Source: Thiomicrospira sp.
GTDB taxonomy: Bacteria; Pseudomonadota; Gammaproteobacteria; Thiomicrospirales; Thiomicrospiraceae
Assembly (NCBI RefSeq): GCF_014859555.1
Contig: NZ_JACUTY010000006.1
Coordinates: 1-59,923, forward strand
Direction of reading: 5' to 3'
Length of the DNA: 59,923 bases
Part shown: in pieces, positions 52,769 through 59,923 of the stretch
Position numbering within the stretch: the first letter of the stretch is position 1
Layout of the letters: every line of letters begins with the position of its first letter
Program-made: the position numbers and the translations under genes
Notes under the pieces: generated by a model
Told to the model about the DNA's origin: nothing
Seen by the model: the letters and a program-made list of their open reading frames with translations, nothing else
Database searches by the model: none

Positions 52769-54424
52769 ATGAATAGAATGAACAAACTTAAAAAATTTAC
52801 CACACCACTGCTATGGTTTTCAGCATTACTGCTGATTGCTCTGGCGGCTGGTTGTAATAGTGGTAGCGATCCCATTCTTGGCGGCAGCGGCGGTGGCGGC
52901 AGCGGCGGTGGCGAGAATGCGCCGATTGTGGTGGATAGTACCGCACCCACAATAATCCGTGTCAGTGAGCTGGATGGTACGACCGAATTGATGCCCTTAA
53001 ACCGGGATATTACCGCGACCTTTAGCGAAGCGATGGATCCGGCTACATTGATTTCGGCCTCTCCATCTACTGCTGAGGGCACGACCTTTACGGTATGCTC
53101 AACCGCAACTGAGGGAGGTGATTGTGTTAGTCCCGTTGCAGGTGTCGTGAGCTATACCAACAATACGGTGGCATTCAATCCGGATGTCGATCTCGCTAAT
53201 GCCACATGGCATAAGTCAAGCATTACAGCGGCGGCAACAGATTTGGCAGGCAATGCACTGCTTGTACCTCCAGCCGTAGGCAGTTTGCCCAATCCGTGGA
53301 ACTGGCAGACTGGCACGGCAGATCTTGATGCTCCCACTATAACCTTGACCAATCCGGCTGATCTCGACACTGATGTGCCGCTTAATAAAACGATTAACGC
53401 AACCTTTAGTGAGGAGATGCGTCAGGCCACAATAACCGCCACGAACTATACGGTGATGGAGACGGCTACCCAGGTCAATGTGCCTGGAACAGTTTCTTAT
53501 GATGTGCAGCACCATATCGCATCTTTTGTACCATCGTCCAATCTCTCGCCTGATACCGACTACACGGTAACGGTCAGTGATGCGGTAGAAGATCTGGCGG
53601 GTAATGCACTGCAGGCAGGAGTTTCGCCGAATCCGTGGACTTTCCGAACAGGAGAAACCGTTGTGGAGCCGCAAGCGCTGGCCATCAATTTGGGTGTCGC
53701 TGAATCCTTCGGTATCGCCTCGCGTGCTGGGCTGACAACAACGGGGGTTACTGTAGTAAATGGCGATATTGCCCTATATCCAGAAGCAAGCTGTACCGAT
53801 GCTACTGGTAATGCGGGTGCATCGCAGACCTGTCTTGTGAAGACCTATGTAAGCTCAACTGGCATGACTGTGAATGGCTCAATCTACTGGGCGGGTGATC
53901 CCTATGATGACGGCGCTACTGCTCTTGCTGTCACCAATGATCTGAATACCGCGTGGGTCGAGGGCAAGAATAAGGCAGACACTTTTGCTACTGGATTCCT
54001 CGGTGGTGAGCTGGGTGCTTCATCACTTCCAGACGGGAAAATCCTCCTCCCTGGCGTCTATCATGAGGCCGCGCTTGGTCTAGCTGCAGGTAATACCGTC
54101 ACTTTCGATGCTGAAGGTGATCCGAATGCGATCTTTATTATTAAGATAGACAGCTCCTTTGTTGATTCTGGGATTGTAGGCAACGAGACTGAAGTCAAAT
54201 TAGCCAACGGTGCGCAGGCCAGAAATATCTGGTTTATCGCCGGTCTGGATATCACTATCGGCCAAGGTACAACCTGGTATGGCAATATTTTGGCAGGTCG
54301 GACCGCAACAATTAATAGCGGCTCTGCGGTAAGTGGGCGTGTTCTGGCAGGTGCTAGCGGAGCGGGTGCGATTACCCTTACTGGCGCGGATACATCCGTC
54401 ACAAGTATTAGCGTACCCCAGTAA
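52769..54424 (+). CDS. lipoprotein with two Ig-like domains and a DUF3494 ice-binding-like domain
   Basis: This is a 551-residue exported lipoprotein: signal peptide with lipobox LAAGC (Cys 29), a Gly/Ser linker, two Big_5-type Ig-like repeats (about 54-175 and 187-295, each with TATFSEAMD- or NATFSEEM-like motifs and TDLAGNAL/EDLAGNAL), then a DUF3494 domain (about 303-551) starting NLGVAESFGIASRAGLTTTG. DUF3494 proteins include ice-binding adhesins; in many bacteria of temperate habitats the fold probably serves adhesion. An in-frame ATG at 52778 has the better-spaced AGGAT. Codon choice looks unlike the flanking genes, consistent with transfer. Confidence 0.88.
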   Translation: MNRMNKLKKFTTPLLWFSALLLIALAAGCNSGSDPILGGSGGGGSGGGENAPIVVDSTAPTIIRVSELDGTTELMPLNRDITATFSEAMDPATLISASPSTAEGTTFTVCSTATEGGDCVSPVAGVVSYTNNTVAFNPDVDLANATWHKSSITAAATDLAGNALLVPPAVGSLPNPWNWQTGTADLDAPTITLTNPADLDTDVPLNKTINATFSEEMRQATITATNYTVMETATQVNVPGTVSYDVQHHIASFVPSSNLSPDTDYTVTVSDAVEDLAGNALQAGVSPNPWTFRTGETVVEPQALAINLGVAESFGIASRAGLTTTGVTVVNGDIALYPEASCTDATGNAGASQTCLVKTYVSSTGMTVNGSIYWAGDPYDDGATALAVTNDLNTAWVEGKNKADTFATGFLGGELGASSLPDGKILLPGVYHEAALGLAAGNTVTFDAEGDPNAIFIIKIDSSFVDSGIVGNETEVKLANGAQARNIWFIAGLDITIGQGTTWYGNILAGRTATINSGSAVSGRVLAGASGAGAITLTGADTSVTSISVPQ

Positions 54425-54457
54425 GCCCTGAAAAATGGGTTGCATTAGAAAAGTCCG

Positions 54458-54480
54458 AAGCCCCTCGCTAGGGGGGCTTT
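54458..54480 (+). terminator. hairpin terminator after the DUF3494 gene
   Basis: AAGCCCC (54458-54464) pairs with GGGGCTT (54473-54479) around a TCGCTAGG loop, followed by a short T stretch. It separates the lipoprotein gene from the OmpA-family gene. Confidence 0.75.
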
Positions 54481-54543
54481 CGCAAGCTGGCACATTATAT
54501 TGGTGGCTCTCGATGAGTTGCACCAGGATATTTGGAGAACAAT

Positions 54544-55986
54544 ATGAAAAGAATTACTAAGACCGCAGGCATGCTAGGCATAATGGGGTGTGCTGTGATG
54601 GTTAGCCCATACGCGCTGGCCGACGATTCATTCTGGTATATGGGTGGCAATATCGGCCAATCCAAAGCGAAGATTGATGATAAGTCTATTAATAGACAGC
54701 TAATTGATTCTGGTTTCACTTCGAGCACAATCAATGCCGACGATAGCGACTGGGCGTATAAACTTTTTGGTGGATATCAGCTTAATCATAACTTTGCTAT
54801 AGAAGCTGGCTATTTTGACCTTGGACAGTTTAGTTACAAAGCGACTACCGTACCAGAGGGAACTCTAAATGGGAAGATCAACCTTAAAGGCGTGAATCTC
54901 GATTTAGTCGGTTTTCTGCCAGTCAATGAGAAGTTCTCCGCATTCGCCAGAGTGGGCGCGAACTATGCCCGTACTGAAGGCACTTTTTCTAGTAGCGGTG
55001 CTGTTAGTGGGCCAACGGATGACACACCAACCAAAACCGCTACCCACTACAAAGCTGGTGTGGGGCTTCAATATGATCTAAGCAGATCGGTTGGGCTGCG
55101 TGCAGAAGCGGAACGCTACCGTATCGACGACGTAGTGGGGGGCCAGGGCGACATTAATATGTTTTCACTAGGCCTAGTCTATCGCTTCGGCAGGGAAACG
55201 CCCGTTCAGCCACAGGTAGTCGTGCCGATCAAAGTGAAGACACAGGAGTATTGCACCATCCTCGATATCCAGTTTGAGATAAAGCAGGATGTGATTGAGC
55301 GCCAAGAGAAGGAGAAGCTTGCAGTCATAGGGACATTTATGAAAAAATACCCCGACACCACAGCCGTAATCGAAGGGCATTCTGACAATGTCGGTACCAG
55401 GGACTACAACCTGAAACTCTCGCAGCGTCGTGCACAAAGTGTGGTGAGCTATCTGGTCGATGAGTTAAATATTGCCCCCGACCGTTTAACGGCAGTGGGA
55501 TACGGTGAGACTCGCCCCATCGCTGACAATAGTACGCGCGAAGGCAAACAGGCGAATCGTCGCATTGCAGCGGTCATTGCTTGTGTAACGGATATCGCAG
55601 GTCTTAAGGTGACCCCCGCTAGAATGACAATCGCGATGGAGATGAATTTCGATCCATACAAAACCGTAGTAGATCAACAGTACTACAATGAACTTGCTAA
55701 TGTGGCGAAGCTTATGAGAGCGGACCCTGCTATCACTGCAGCCGTTGAAGGGCATGCGGCTGGCCGCGTCGGCAAGACAAGTGTATCTGATAAAGATGCA
55801 ATGGAAATCTCGCAGAAGCGTGCAGAGGCGGTGGTCGATCATCTAGTGAGCAAAGAGGGCATATCGCGTGAACGACTGTCTACTGCAGCGTTCGGCAAAA
55901 CCAAACGCGTCTCTTACGACACTATGCTGAAAGGTCAGGAGGAAAACCGTCGCGTTAATATTATCTTCAATTACGTGACAAAATAA
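54544..55986 (+). CDS. OmpA-family outer-membrane protein with two tandem OmpA-C domains
   Basis: This is a 480-residue protein. A signal peptide (cleaved near YALA) is followed by an eight-strand OmpA-type barrel (about 22-217, ending LGLVYRFGRE) and two OmpA-like domains. The first has the full peptidoglycan motif EGHSDNVGTRDYNLKLSQRRA and QANRRI. The second has EGHAAGRVGK, ISQKRAEAVV and EENRRVNI, with the diaminopimelate-binding Asp replaced (HSD to HAA). The ATG at 54544 with GGAG upstream is preferred to a TTG at 54532. It follows the ice-binding-like gene on the same strand inside the insertion, suggesting a surface module. Confidence 0.9.
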   Translation: MKRITKTAGMLGIMGCAVMVSPYALADDSFWYMGGNIGQSKAKIDDKSINRQLIDSGFTSSTINADDSDWAYKLFGGYQLNHNFAIEAGYFDLGQFSYKATTVPEGTLNGKINLKGVNLDLVGFLPVNEKFSAFARVGANYARTEGTFSSSGAVSGPTDDTPTKTATHYKAGVGLQYDLSRSVGLRAEAERYRIDDVVGGQGDINMFSLGLVYRFGRETPVQPQVVVPIKVKTQEYCTILDIQFEIKQDVIERQEKEKLAVIGTFMKKYPDTTAVIEGHSDNVGTRDYNLKLSQRRAQSVVSYLVDELNIAPDRLTAVGYGETRPIADNSTREGKQANRRIAAVIACVTDIAGLKVTPARMTIAMEMNFDPYKTVVDQQYYNELANVAKLMRADPAITAAVEGHAAGRVGKTSVSDKDAMEISQKRAEAVVDHLVSKEGISRERLSTAAFGKTKRVSYDTMLKGQEENRRVNIIFNYVTK

Positions 55987-56027
55987 TTAAAGGGGGGGGC
56001 AGAGCCACTGCTCCCCCCCCCCTTTAA
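55987..56027 (+). terminator. strong G/C-tract terminator after the OmpA-family gene
   Basis: TTAAAG followed by a G8 tract pairs with a C10 tract followed by TTTAA around a CAGAGCCACTG loop, then TTT. The long homopolymer arms are unusual for this window. It begins right after the stop codon. Confidence 0.85.
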
Positions 56028-56095
56028 TTTCTCACCAAACATAAATTCATTTGAGGCCGCACTTTTCTACAATAGGTGGCGGCTTTAGAAGATGT

Positions 56096-56278
56096 GTGGT
56101 GGCACTGTTGTTCTTTTTGCCTTTAATTCTCGGCAGGCGCACAAGCCTGCCGTTTTTACTCAGCAAACTCAAAATAGACCCCGCCACCGCCAGCGCGCCA
56201 CTCATTACATCGATGGCGGACATTCTAGGGATACTTATTTACTTTAGTATTGCGGTCGCGATTATCCCAATCCCTTAA
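56096..56278 (+). pseudogene. mgtE: mgtE 3' fragment, diverged then identical
   Basis: Bases 56096-56136 match the mgtE pore region at 32 of 41 positions, with mostly synonymous differences ([13 protein letters not shown] against VVALVFFLPLIIG). Two internal deletions follow. From 56144 the sequence is identical to the intact mgtE 3' end. The open frame starts in unrelated sequence at 56051, so no functional product is expected. The diverged part indicates a donor mgtE from another strain or species. Confidence 0.85.
56131..56152. repeat. 8-bp inverted repeat at the right junction of the insertion
   Basis: CGGCAGGC (56131-56138) and GCCTGCCG (56145-56152) are perfect inverted repeats around GCACAA, exactly where diverged mgtE sequence gives way to the identical repeat. 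It was probably created by the deletion joint, which used the AGCCT shared by both edges. Confidence 0.6.
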
Positions 56279-56533
56279 AACAACAAAGCACCAGGCCTGG
56301 TGCTTTGCTTCTACTTTCTAGCCCAGCTCAAGTTTGGGGCGATCAAAATAAAGTTCGACCAGTAAGCCACCCAGGCTTTCGCTGTGACCGAATACCAAAT
56401 GCCCTTGATAGGCATACACCATTTGTTCGACCTGCTGCAAACCACCCGGCTCCTCACCTGGTTGACGTGCTTGAGAACGTTGCTGAATTTGCTCTAAACG
56501 ATCCGCTGCCATGCCTTCACCATCGTCTTCAAA
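56144..56533. repeat. 390-bp direct repeat, right copy
   Basis: Identical throughout to 51832-52221 (offset 4312). Here it continues into the complete kinase-like gene on the right, whereas on the left side only a diverged mgtE remnant remains. Confidence 0.97.
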
Positions 56534-57481
56534 ACGCAAACATAAGCGATCATCTAAATGAGCCACACTGACCATCACCTGCGACTCACTCCAATTGACC
56601 GCGTTATTCAGTAAGTTTTTTAATAGTAAATCCATGTCCGTTTGCGCAATCAAAAAGGTGGCGTCTTCAGGCGTATAATTTAATTTGATCTGCAGGTCTG
56701 GATGACTGGCTTGATAAGCGTCAATATGACGACGCAAATCACGTGGCCAATGAATTTGATAAGCGTTGGGTTTTTGATCGTTTAACACCATGCGCGCTCG
56801 AAGCTGAATCAGAGCCTGGTGTAAATGGTCGGCTAAAGGCATCCATTCGGATGGCCAACGTTTACCAAAAATATCGGCCTGCAAACTTTGCAACCCAAGC
56901 TGTTTAGAATTCGGTAAGTGCCCCAATTGATGCCCTAAAAAATATCGACTTAAGCCCAAGGTAATCAACCATAACAAGCCAATTAAGGCACTATAAAACA
57001 CATAAAACTGTTTAAGCATGGCGGTTTCTAAGGTGTAATCCTTTGCGACAGCTAAATCCAACCAGCGGTCATTAAACTCCACACTACCAAAACTCACTAA
57101 CACCGGTTTTTGATTGGGTCCCTCAGCAATAAATAAATCAACGTCTGCACTGGTGCGCTCCGGTAAAGGCAGCACATAACCATCTAACGAAGGCGAGTCT
57201 ATATGCTGCTGACCTTGAGCATACAAAACAAAATAATGCCCAGAACCGGGTTCAGAAAAGTTGACTCGCTGAGAACTGATGTCGACCTCAATAGGTTGGT
57301 TTTCCGACCATTGCGTCTGCGTCAATAAAGCACGCGCATCGGCAGTCAATTGCTGACCTACCCAGTATTGGCTACCAAAATAAACCGCGGACAAACCTAG
57401 CCCCCAAAAAACCAAAAACACCAAACTTACCGTGAATCCAAAACCACGATTAAATTGAGTTCGTAATGACCGAAACTTCAT
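56318..57481 (-). CDS. membrane sensor kinase-like ATPase without a canonical H-box
   Basis: This is a 387-residue protein with TM helices near residues 14-38 and about 158-180 enclosing a periplasmic domain, and a C-terminal HATPase_c domain with N-box NLLNNAVNW and DDGEG. The region where HisKA should carry HExxxPL shows only LADHLHQALIQLRARM, so a normal phospho-accepting histidine is not evident. No response regulator is adjacent. It follows the chemoreceptor gene after about 50 bases, so the two may share a transcript. The ATG at 57481 has GGGAGGGG upstream. Its last third is duplicated at 52006-52221. Confidence 0.82.
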   Translation of the reverse strand: MKFRSLRTQFNRGFGFTVSLVFLVFWGLGLSAVYFGSQYWVGQQLTADARALLTQTQWSENQPIEVDISSQRVNFSEPGSGHYFVLYAQGQQHIDSPSLDGYVLPLPERTSADVDLFIAEGPNQKPVLVSFGSVEFNDRWLDLAVAKDYTLETAMLKQFYVFYSALIGLLWLITLGLSRYFLGHQLGHLPNSKQLGLQSLQADIFGKRWPSEWMPLADHLHQALIQLRARMVLNDQKPNAYQIHWPRDLRRHIDAYQASHPDLQIKLNYTPEDATFLIAQTDMDLLLKNLLNNAVNWSESQVMVSVAHLDDRLCLRFEDDGEGMAADRLEQIQQRSQARQPGEEPGGLQQVEQMVYAYQGHLVFGHSESLGGLLVELYFDRPKLELG

Positions 57482-57534
57482 AGGTGCCCCTCCCTTTCTT
57501 AACAACCCAGGGAGTGTCTTGGTTGATAAGGTGT

Positions 57535-59649
57535 TTAACTTTGTTTTTTAGTAATCGCCACATTAGCGCTGGGTTCCAGTCTAAATCGCGACACCTGTTG
57601 ACGTAAGTCATCGGCCTGCTCTTGCAAATCGTGACTGCCGGCGGCTAACTCTTCAACTATCGCGGCGTTTTGTTGGGTCACGCTATCCATTTCACTTACC
57701 GCATGACTCACGGTATTTATACCGTCAGCTTGCTGTTGGCTCGCATTCGCAATGTCTGACACCATTGAACTCATGGTCGCCATGCTTTGATTAATTTCGG
57801 TTAAGGCTTCGCTGGTTTGACGCACTAAATCACCGCTGGTTTCACTAATTCTTAACGTGTCTTCTATTAAGCCTTTAATTTGTCCGGCGGCCTCAGCCGA
57901 CTTACCCGCCAATCCACGTACTTCGCCCGCCACTACGGCAAAACCACGCCCGTGATCACCCGCTCTGGCGGCTTCTACTGCGGCGTTTAAGGCTAACAGG
58001 TTAGTTTGGAAGGCAATGCCATCAATCAATGTAATAATATCTTCGATTTTGCGACTGGCGGCCAGCATATCTTCCATTGAGCCCATCGCTTGCTGCATGA
58101 TACTTACACCTTGCGTCAGTTTTTGTTGAGCTTCAGTTGACATTTTATTAGCCTGATCCGCATTTTCCGCATTACGTTTAACACTGCCGGTCATTTCTTC
58201 CATTGATGAAGATGTCTTTTCTAACGACTGCGCCAACTGCTGAATACGATCGGATAAGTCTTGGCTACCATTCGCCATCGAACGCGCGCCAGAGCTAACG
58301 CCATGAGTAACCAGACCCACCTGACCAATCATTTCAGCCATATTCTGGGTTGATTGATTGAGGTTATCACGCAACCACTGCATTTTACCTTCGTAAGATT
58401 GTGTAATACGGGCACTTAAATCGCCCTGACTAATCTGATTTTGAACCTGCCCTAGGCTTTCAACAAATTGTTCGAGTGAATCCAAACTCTTATTAATCGA
58501 ATCCTTCAGCGGCACAAAGTCGCCACGCGCTTCGGCTTCAACCCGCTTTGAAAAATCGCCATGTTCTAAAGCATTGAGGGTCTGACCGATATCATCGACC
58601 GACTCTTTAATATGGCTAGCTGAACGCTCTAAGTCAAACAATACATCTTCAAAACCACCTTGCAACTGGGCATGCTGATCGCGGTGCACATTTAATTCAC
58701 CCGAACGGAAGTTGTGTGCGGTTTTTTGCAACATGTTCATAACGGCTTCAACTTGATTAACCGATTGGTTAACGCCATTTTTAAGTTCCAAAAAGTGGCC
58801 TTCATATTGGTTAGACACCCGCGCTGAAAACTGGCCTTTCGCCACCGTCTGCATCACCTGGTTCACTTCTTTGATGGCGCTTTCAATATTCGCCATGAGT
58901 TGATCCATACCTTGAGCAATCATGCCCATTTCGCCTTTGCATTTTAAGTTGGCGCGATGGGTTAAATCTCCCGTCTGCACCACTTTTTGCATGGTATTCG
59001 CCATATGTTCAAGCGGTTTCGTGATGCTGGATGCGACCCATAAACCACCAAAAATTAACAACAAAGCACTTATACCCAAACCTGACCAAATTAACATTTG
59101 GTTAAACTGCTGATCTTTATGCATCGCATTAACGGCATTCACATTCTGTTGCATTTCGTAACGCAAAAACACATCCACAATCTGCGCAAACTCTTGATAT
59201 TTAGGATCAAAGTCGTTTAATAAAATGTCTTTTGCTTCATCCGTAAAACCAACATCCAGCGCAACAGTAAAACCACCGAACGATGAAAACGCGCTGGCCG
59301 CATTCGCGCGCAAACGCCCTAACATAATGGCTTCGGCCTTATCAAGCTCCATCGCATCCAAAGCATCAAATAAGCCGGCGATATTTTGTGAAGAGTCGGT
59401 TAATAACGTCATCTGCTTAGCTAAAGCCTCTTCATCCTCAATGATCACCATATTACGCTGCATAATGGCGCGCTCGTCGGCAAAGTTTTTCAACTTGTTC
59501 ACGGCATTGAGCTTGGCGCTGTTGACATTAATAATCTTATCGACCGCTTGTTGCGACTGATGCATAATAAATTGTGTAAATAAATTACCCAGCGTTAACA
59601 ACACCAGCACAGCAATAATACTTAACAACAAGCGCGTTTTGATTTTCAT
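57535..59649 (-). CDS. methyl-accepting chemotaxis protein with stacked HAMP-like modules
   Basis: This is a 704-residue chemoreceptor. TM1 lies at about 7-28, a helical periplasmic sensor (about 30-185) follows, then TM2 (about 188-212, [19 protein letters not shown]). HAMP and several further HAMP-like helical modules occupy about 213-440: units such as [32 protein letters not shown] and [16 protein letters not shown] recur. The signalling tip has [34 protein letters not shown]. No C-terminal CheR-binding pentapeptide is seen. The ligand is unknown. Downstream on the same strand is the kinase-like gene. The last 274 bases of the window, upstream of this gene, hold no recognisable gene. Confidence 0.94.
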   Translation of the reverse strand: MKIKTRLLLSIIAVLVLLTLGNLFTQFIMHQSQQAVDKIINVNSAKLNAVNKLKNFADERAIMQRNMVIIEDEEALAKQMTLLTDSSQNIAGLFDALDAMELDKAEAIMLGRLRANAASAFSSFGGFTVALDVGFTDEAKDILLNDFDPKYQEFAQIVDVFLRYEMQQNVNAVNAMHKDQQFNQMLIWSGLGISALLLIFGGLWVASSITKPLEHMANTMQKVVQTGDLTHRANLKCKGEMGMIAQGMDQLMANIESAIKEVNQVMQTVAKGQFSARVSNQYEGHFLELKNGVNQSVNQVEAVMNMLQKTAHNFRSGELNVHRDQHAQLQGGFEDVLFDLERSASHIKESVDDIGQTLNALEHGDFSKRVEAEARGDFVPLKDSINKSLDSLEQFVESLGQVQNQISQGDLSARITQSYEGKMQWLRDNLNQSTQNMAEMIGQVGLVTHGVSSGARSMANGSQDLSDRIQQLAQSLEKTSSSMEEMTGSVKRNAENADQANKMSTEAQQKLTQGVSIMQQAMGSMEDMLAASRKIEDIITLIDGIAFQTNLLALNAAVEAARAGDHGRGFAVVAGEVRGLAGKSAEAAGQIKGLIEDTLRISETSGDLVRQTSEALTEINQSMATMSSMVSDIANASQQQADGINTVSHAVSEMDSVTQQNAAIVEELAAGSHDLQEQADDLRQQVSRFRLEPSANVAITKKQS

Positions 59650-59923
59650 TCAAATCTCCGTAAGTAAAAACAAGGTAATTCTTAGCCGGTCAAAAAATAA
59701 TCTGGCGCCCAGTCTAATCAAAAAACTTAACAAACGTAATAAAATTATCTTTTTGCCAGCACAAGTCTGGCTTATATCAGCTAATGCCAATTGTGGCTTT
59801 GTCGTGCGGTTTTGAGTTGTTCTTTATTTTCATATTTAAATTAACCCCGCTGGGTTAGACTGTCTTAAAAATGGGCACCTCGATTAACCCCTGATTCATT
59901 CTGGCAACGCCAAGTTTTTCAGA

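Larger units (their letters stand above)
1207..56301. repeat. highly iterated palindrome ACCAGGCCTGGT (whole family)
   Basis: Full copies start at 5571, 7809, 13835, 18372, 20410, 23483, 23596, 25010, 34149, 36076, 38512, 38709, 45653, 48482, 51978 and 56290 (16; the last two are duplicates of one site). One-arm copies (CAGGCCTGGT or ACCAGGCCTG) start at 1207, 1487, 4969, 7487, 20387, 34126, 48055 and 50159, with a weaker CAGGCCTGGC at 50563. Random expectation for one 12-mer in this length is about 0.004. The family spans genes and gaps alike and is absent from 25.1-34.1 kb, 38.8-45.6 kb and the unique part of the insertion. Confidence 0.95.

Noticed and set aside
1207-56301. Palindrome as a classic DNA uptake sequence
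   Set aside because: Known uptake sequences are mostly non-palindromic and strand-specific, and no competence gene lies here. The idea is kept only as one possible role.
51832-56533. Insertion as a composite transposon
   Set aside because: The 390-bp repeats encode the ends of host genes, with no transposase, no terminal inverted repeats and no short target duplication.

Overview
The window reads as chromosomal DNA from a free-living gammaproteobacterium. Small gene neighbourhoods (rsmI/lpoA/yraN, rpsU-dnaG-rpoD opposite tsaD, an mraZ-led division cluster, plsY/folB), a PF08886-type glutamate-cysteine ligase, and abundant chemotaxis and c-di-GMP proteins suggest a sulfur oxidiser of the Thiomicrospira/Hydrogenovibrio/Thiomicrorhabdus kind. 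That placement rests on gene content and style only; there is no rRNA gene or search behind it. Coding density is high, and no phage, IS element or CRISPR array is visible.

Layout. 0.1-8.1 kb: purEK, a thioredoxin-like protein, metK and metF (both with foldable leaders), rsmE, gshA and a YihY-type membrane protein. 8.2-17.4 kb: signalling genes (a GGDEF-EAL protein, a GGDEF response regulator, a chemoreceptor) around a DJ-1 protein, a C-terminal processing protease, an ArsR-type regulator and a SprA-like protein. 17.5-29.8 kb: tRNA-Arg(CCU), then the dcw cluster on the minus strand, mraZ-rsmH-ftsZ-ftsL-ftsI-murE-murF-mraY-murD-ftsW-murG. ftsZ sits in an unusual place between rsmH and ftsL, and murC, ddl, ftsQ and ftsA do not follow murG. 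30-36.5 kb: rnpB, rsmI diverging from lpoA-yraN, dps, lrgAB, dUTPase and a DUF423 protein. 36.6-38.5 kb: an accessory pocket with a class II Fic protein behind a repeated operator-like motif and an orphan membrane protein. 38.6-44.5 kb: tRNA-Ile2, rpoD, dnaG, yqeY and rpsU opposite tsaD. 44.6-50.4 kb: small secreted proteins, plsY, folB, a pair of FliG-C-like proteins, a MidA-type methyltransferase and uppP. 50.5-59.7 kb: mgtE, a roughly 4 kb insertion carrying an ice-binding-like lipoprotein and an OmpA-family protein, then an orphan kinase-like ATPase and a chemoreceptor.

Two features stand out. First, the perfect palindrome ACCAGGCCTGGT occurs 16 times in 60 kb (0.004 expected by chance), with about nine further one-arm copies. 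It lies both between genes, where it often forms the core of a longer terminator-like palindrome, and inside genes in all three reading frames. This points to selection on the DNA word itself. Second, the insertion at 52.2-56.1 kb is flanked by a 390-bp perfect direct repeat, which duplicates the 3' ends of mgtE and the kinase gene. Just outside the identical block, on the insert side, lie diverged remnants of the same two genes, which suggests recombination with a related donor. A pair of equal-length paralogous proteins resembling the FliG C-terminal domain, with no flagellar genes nearby, is a third candidate for something undescribed.

Functionally the window is mostly core: purine, methionine/SAM and glutathione synthesis, envelope building and division (the mur/fts cluster, lpoA, uppP), translation and RNA processing (tsaD, rsmE, rsmH, rsmI, rnpB) and the replication/transcription set (dnaG, rpoD). 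Sensory and surface functions lie between these blocks.
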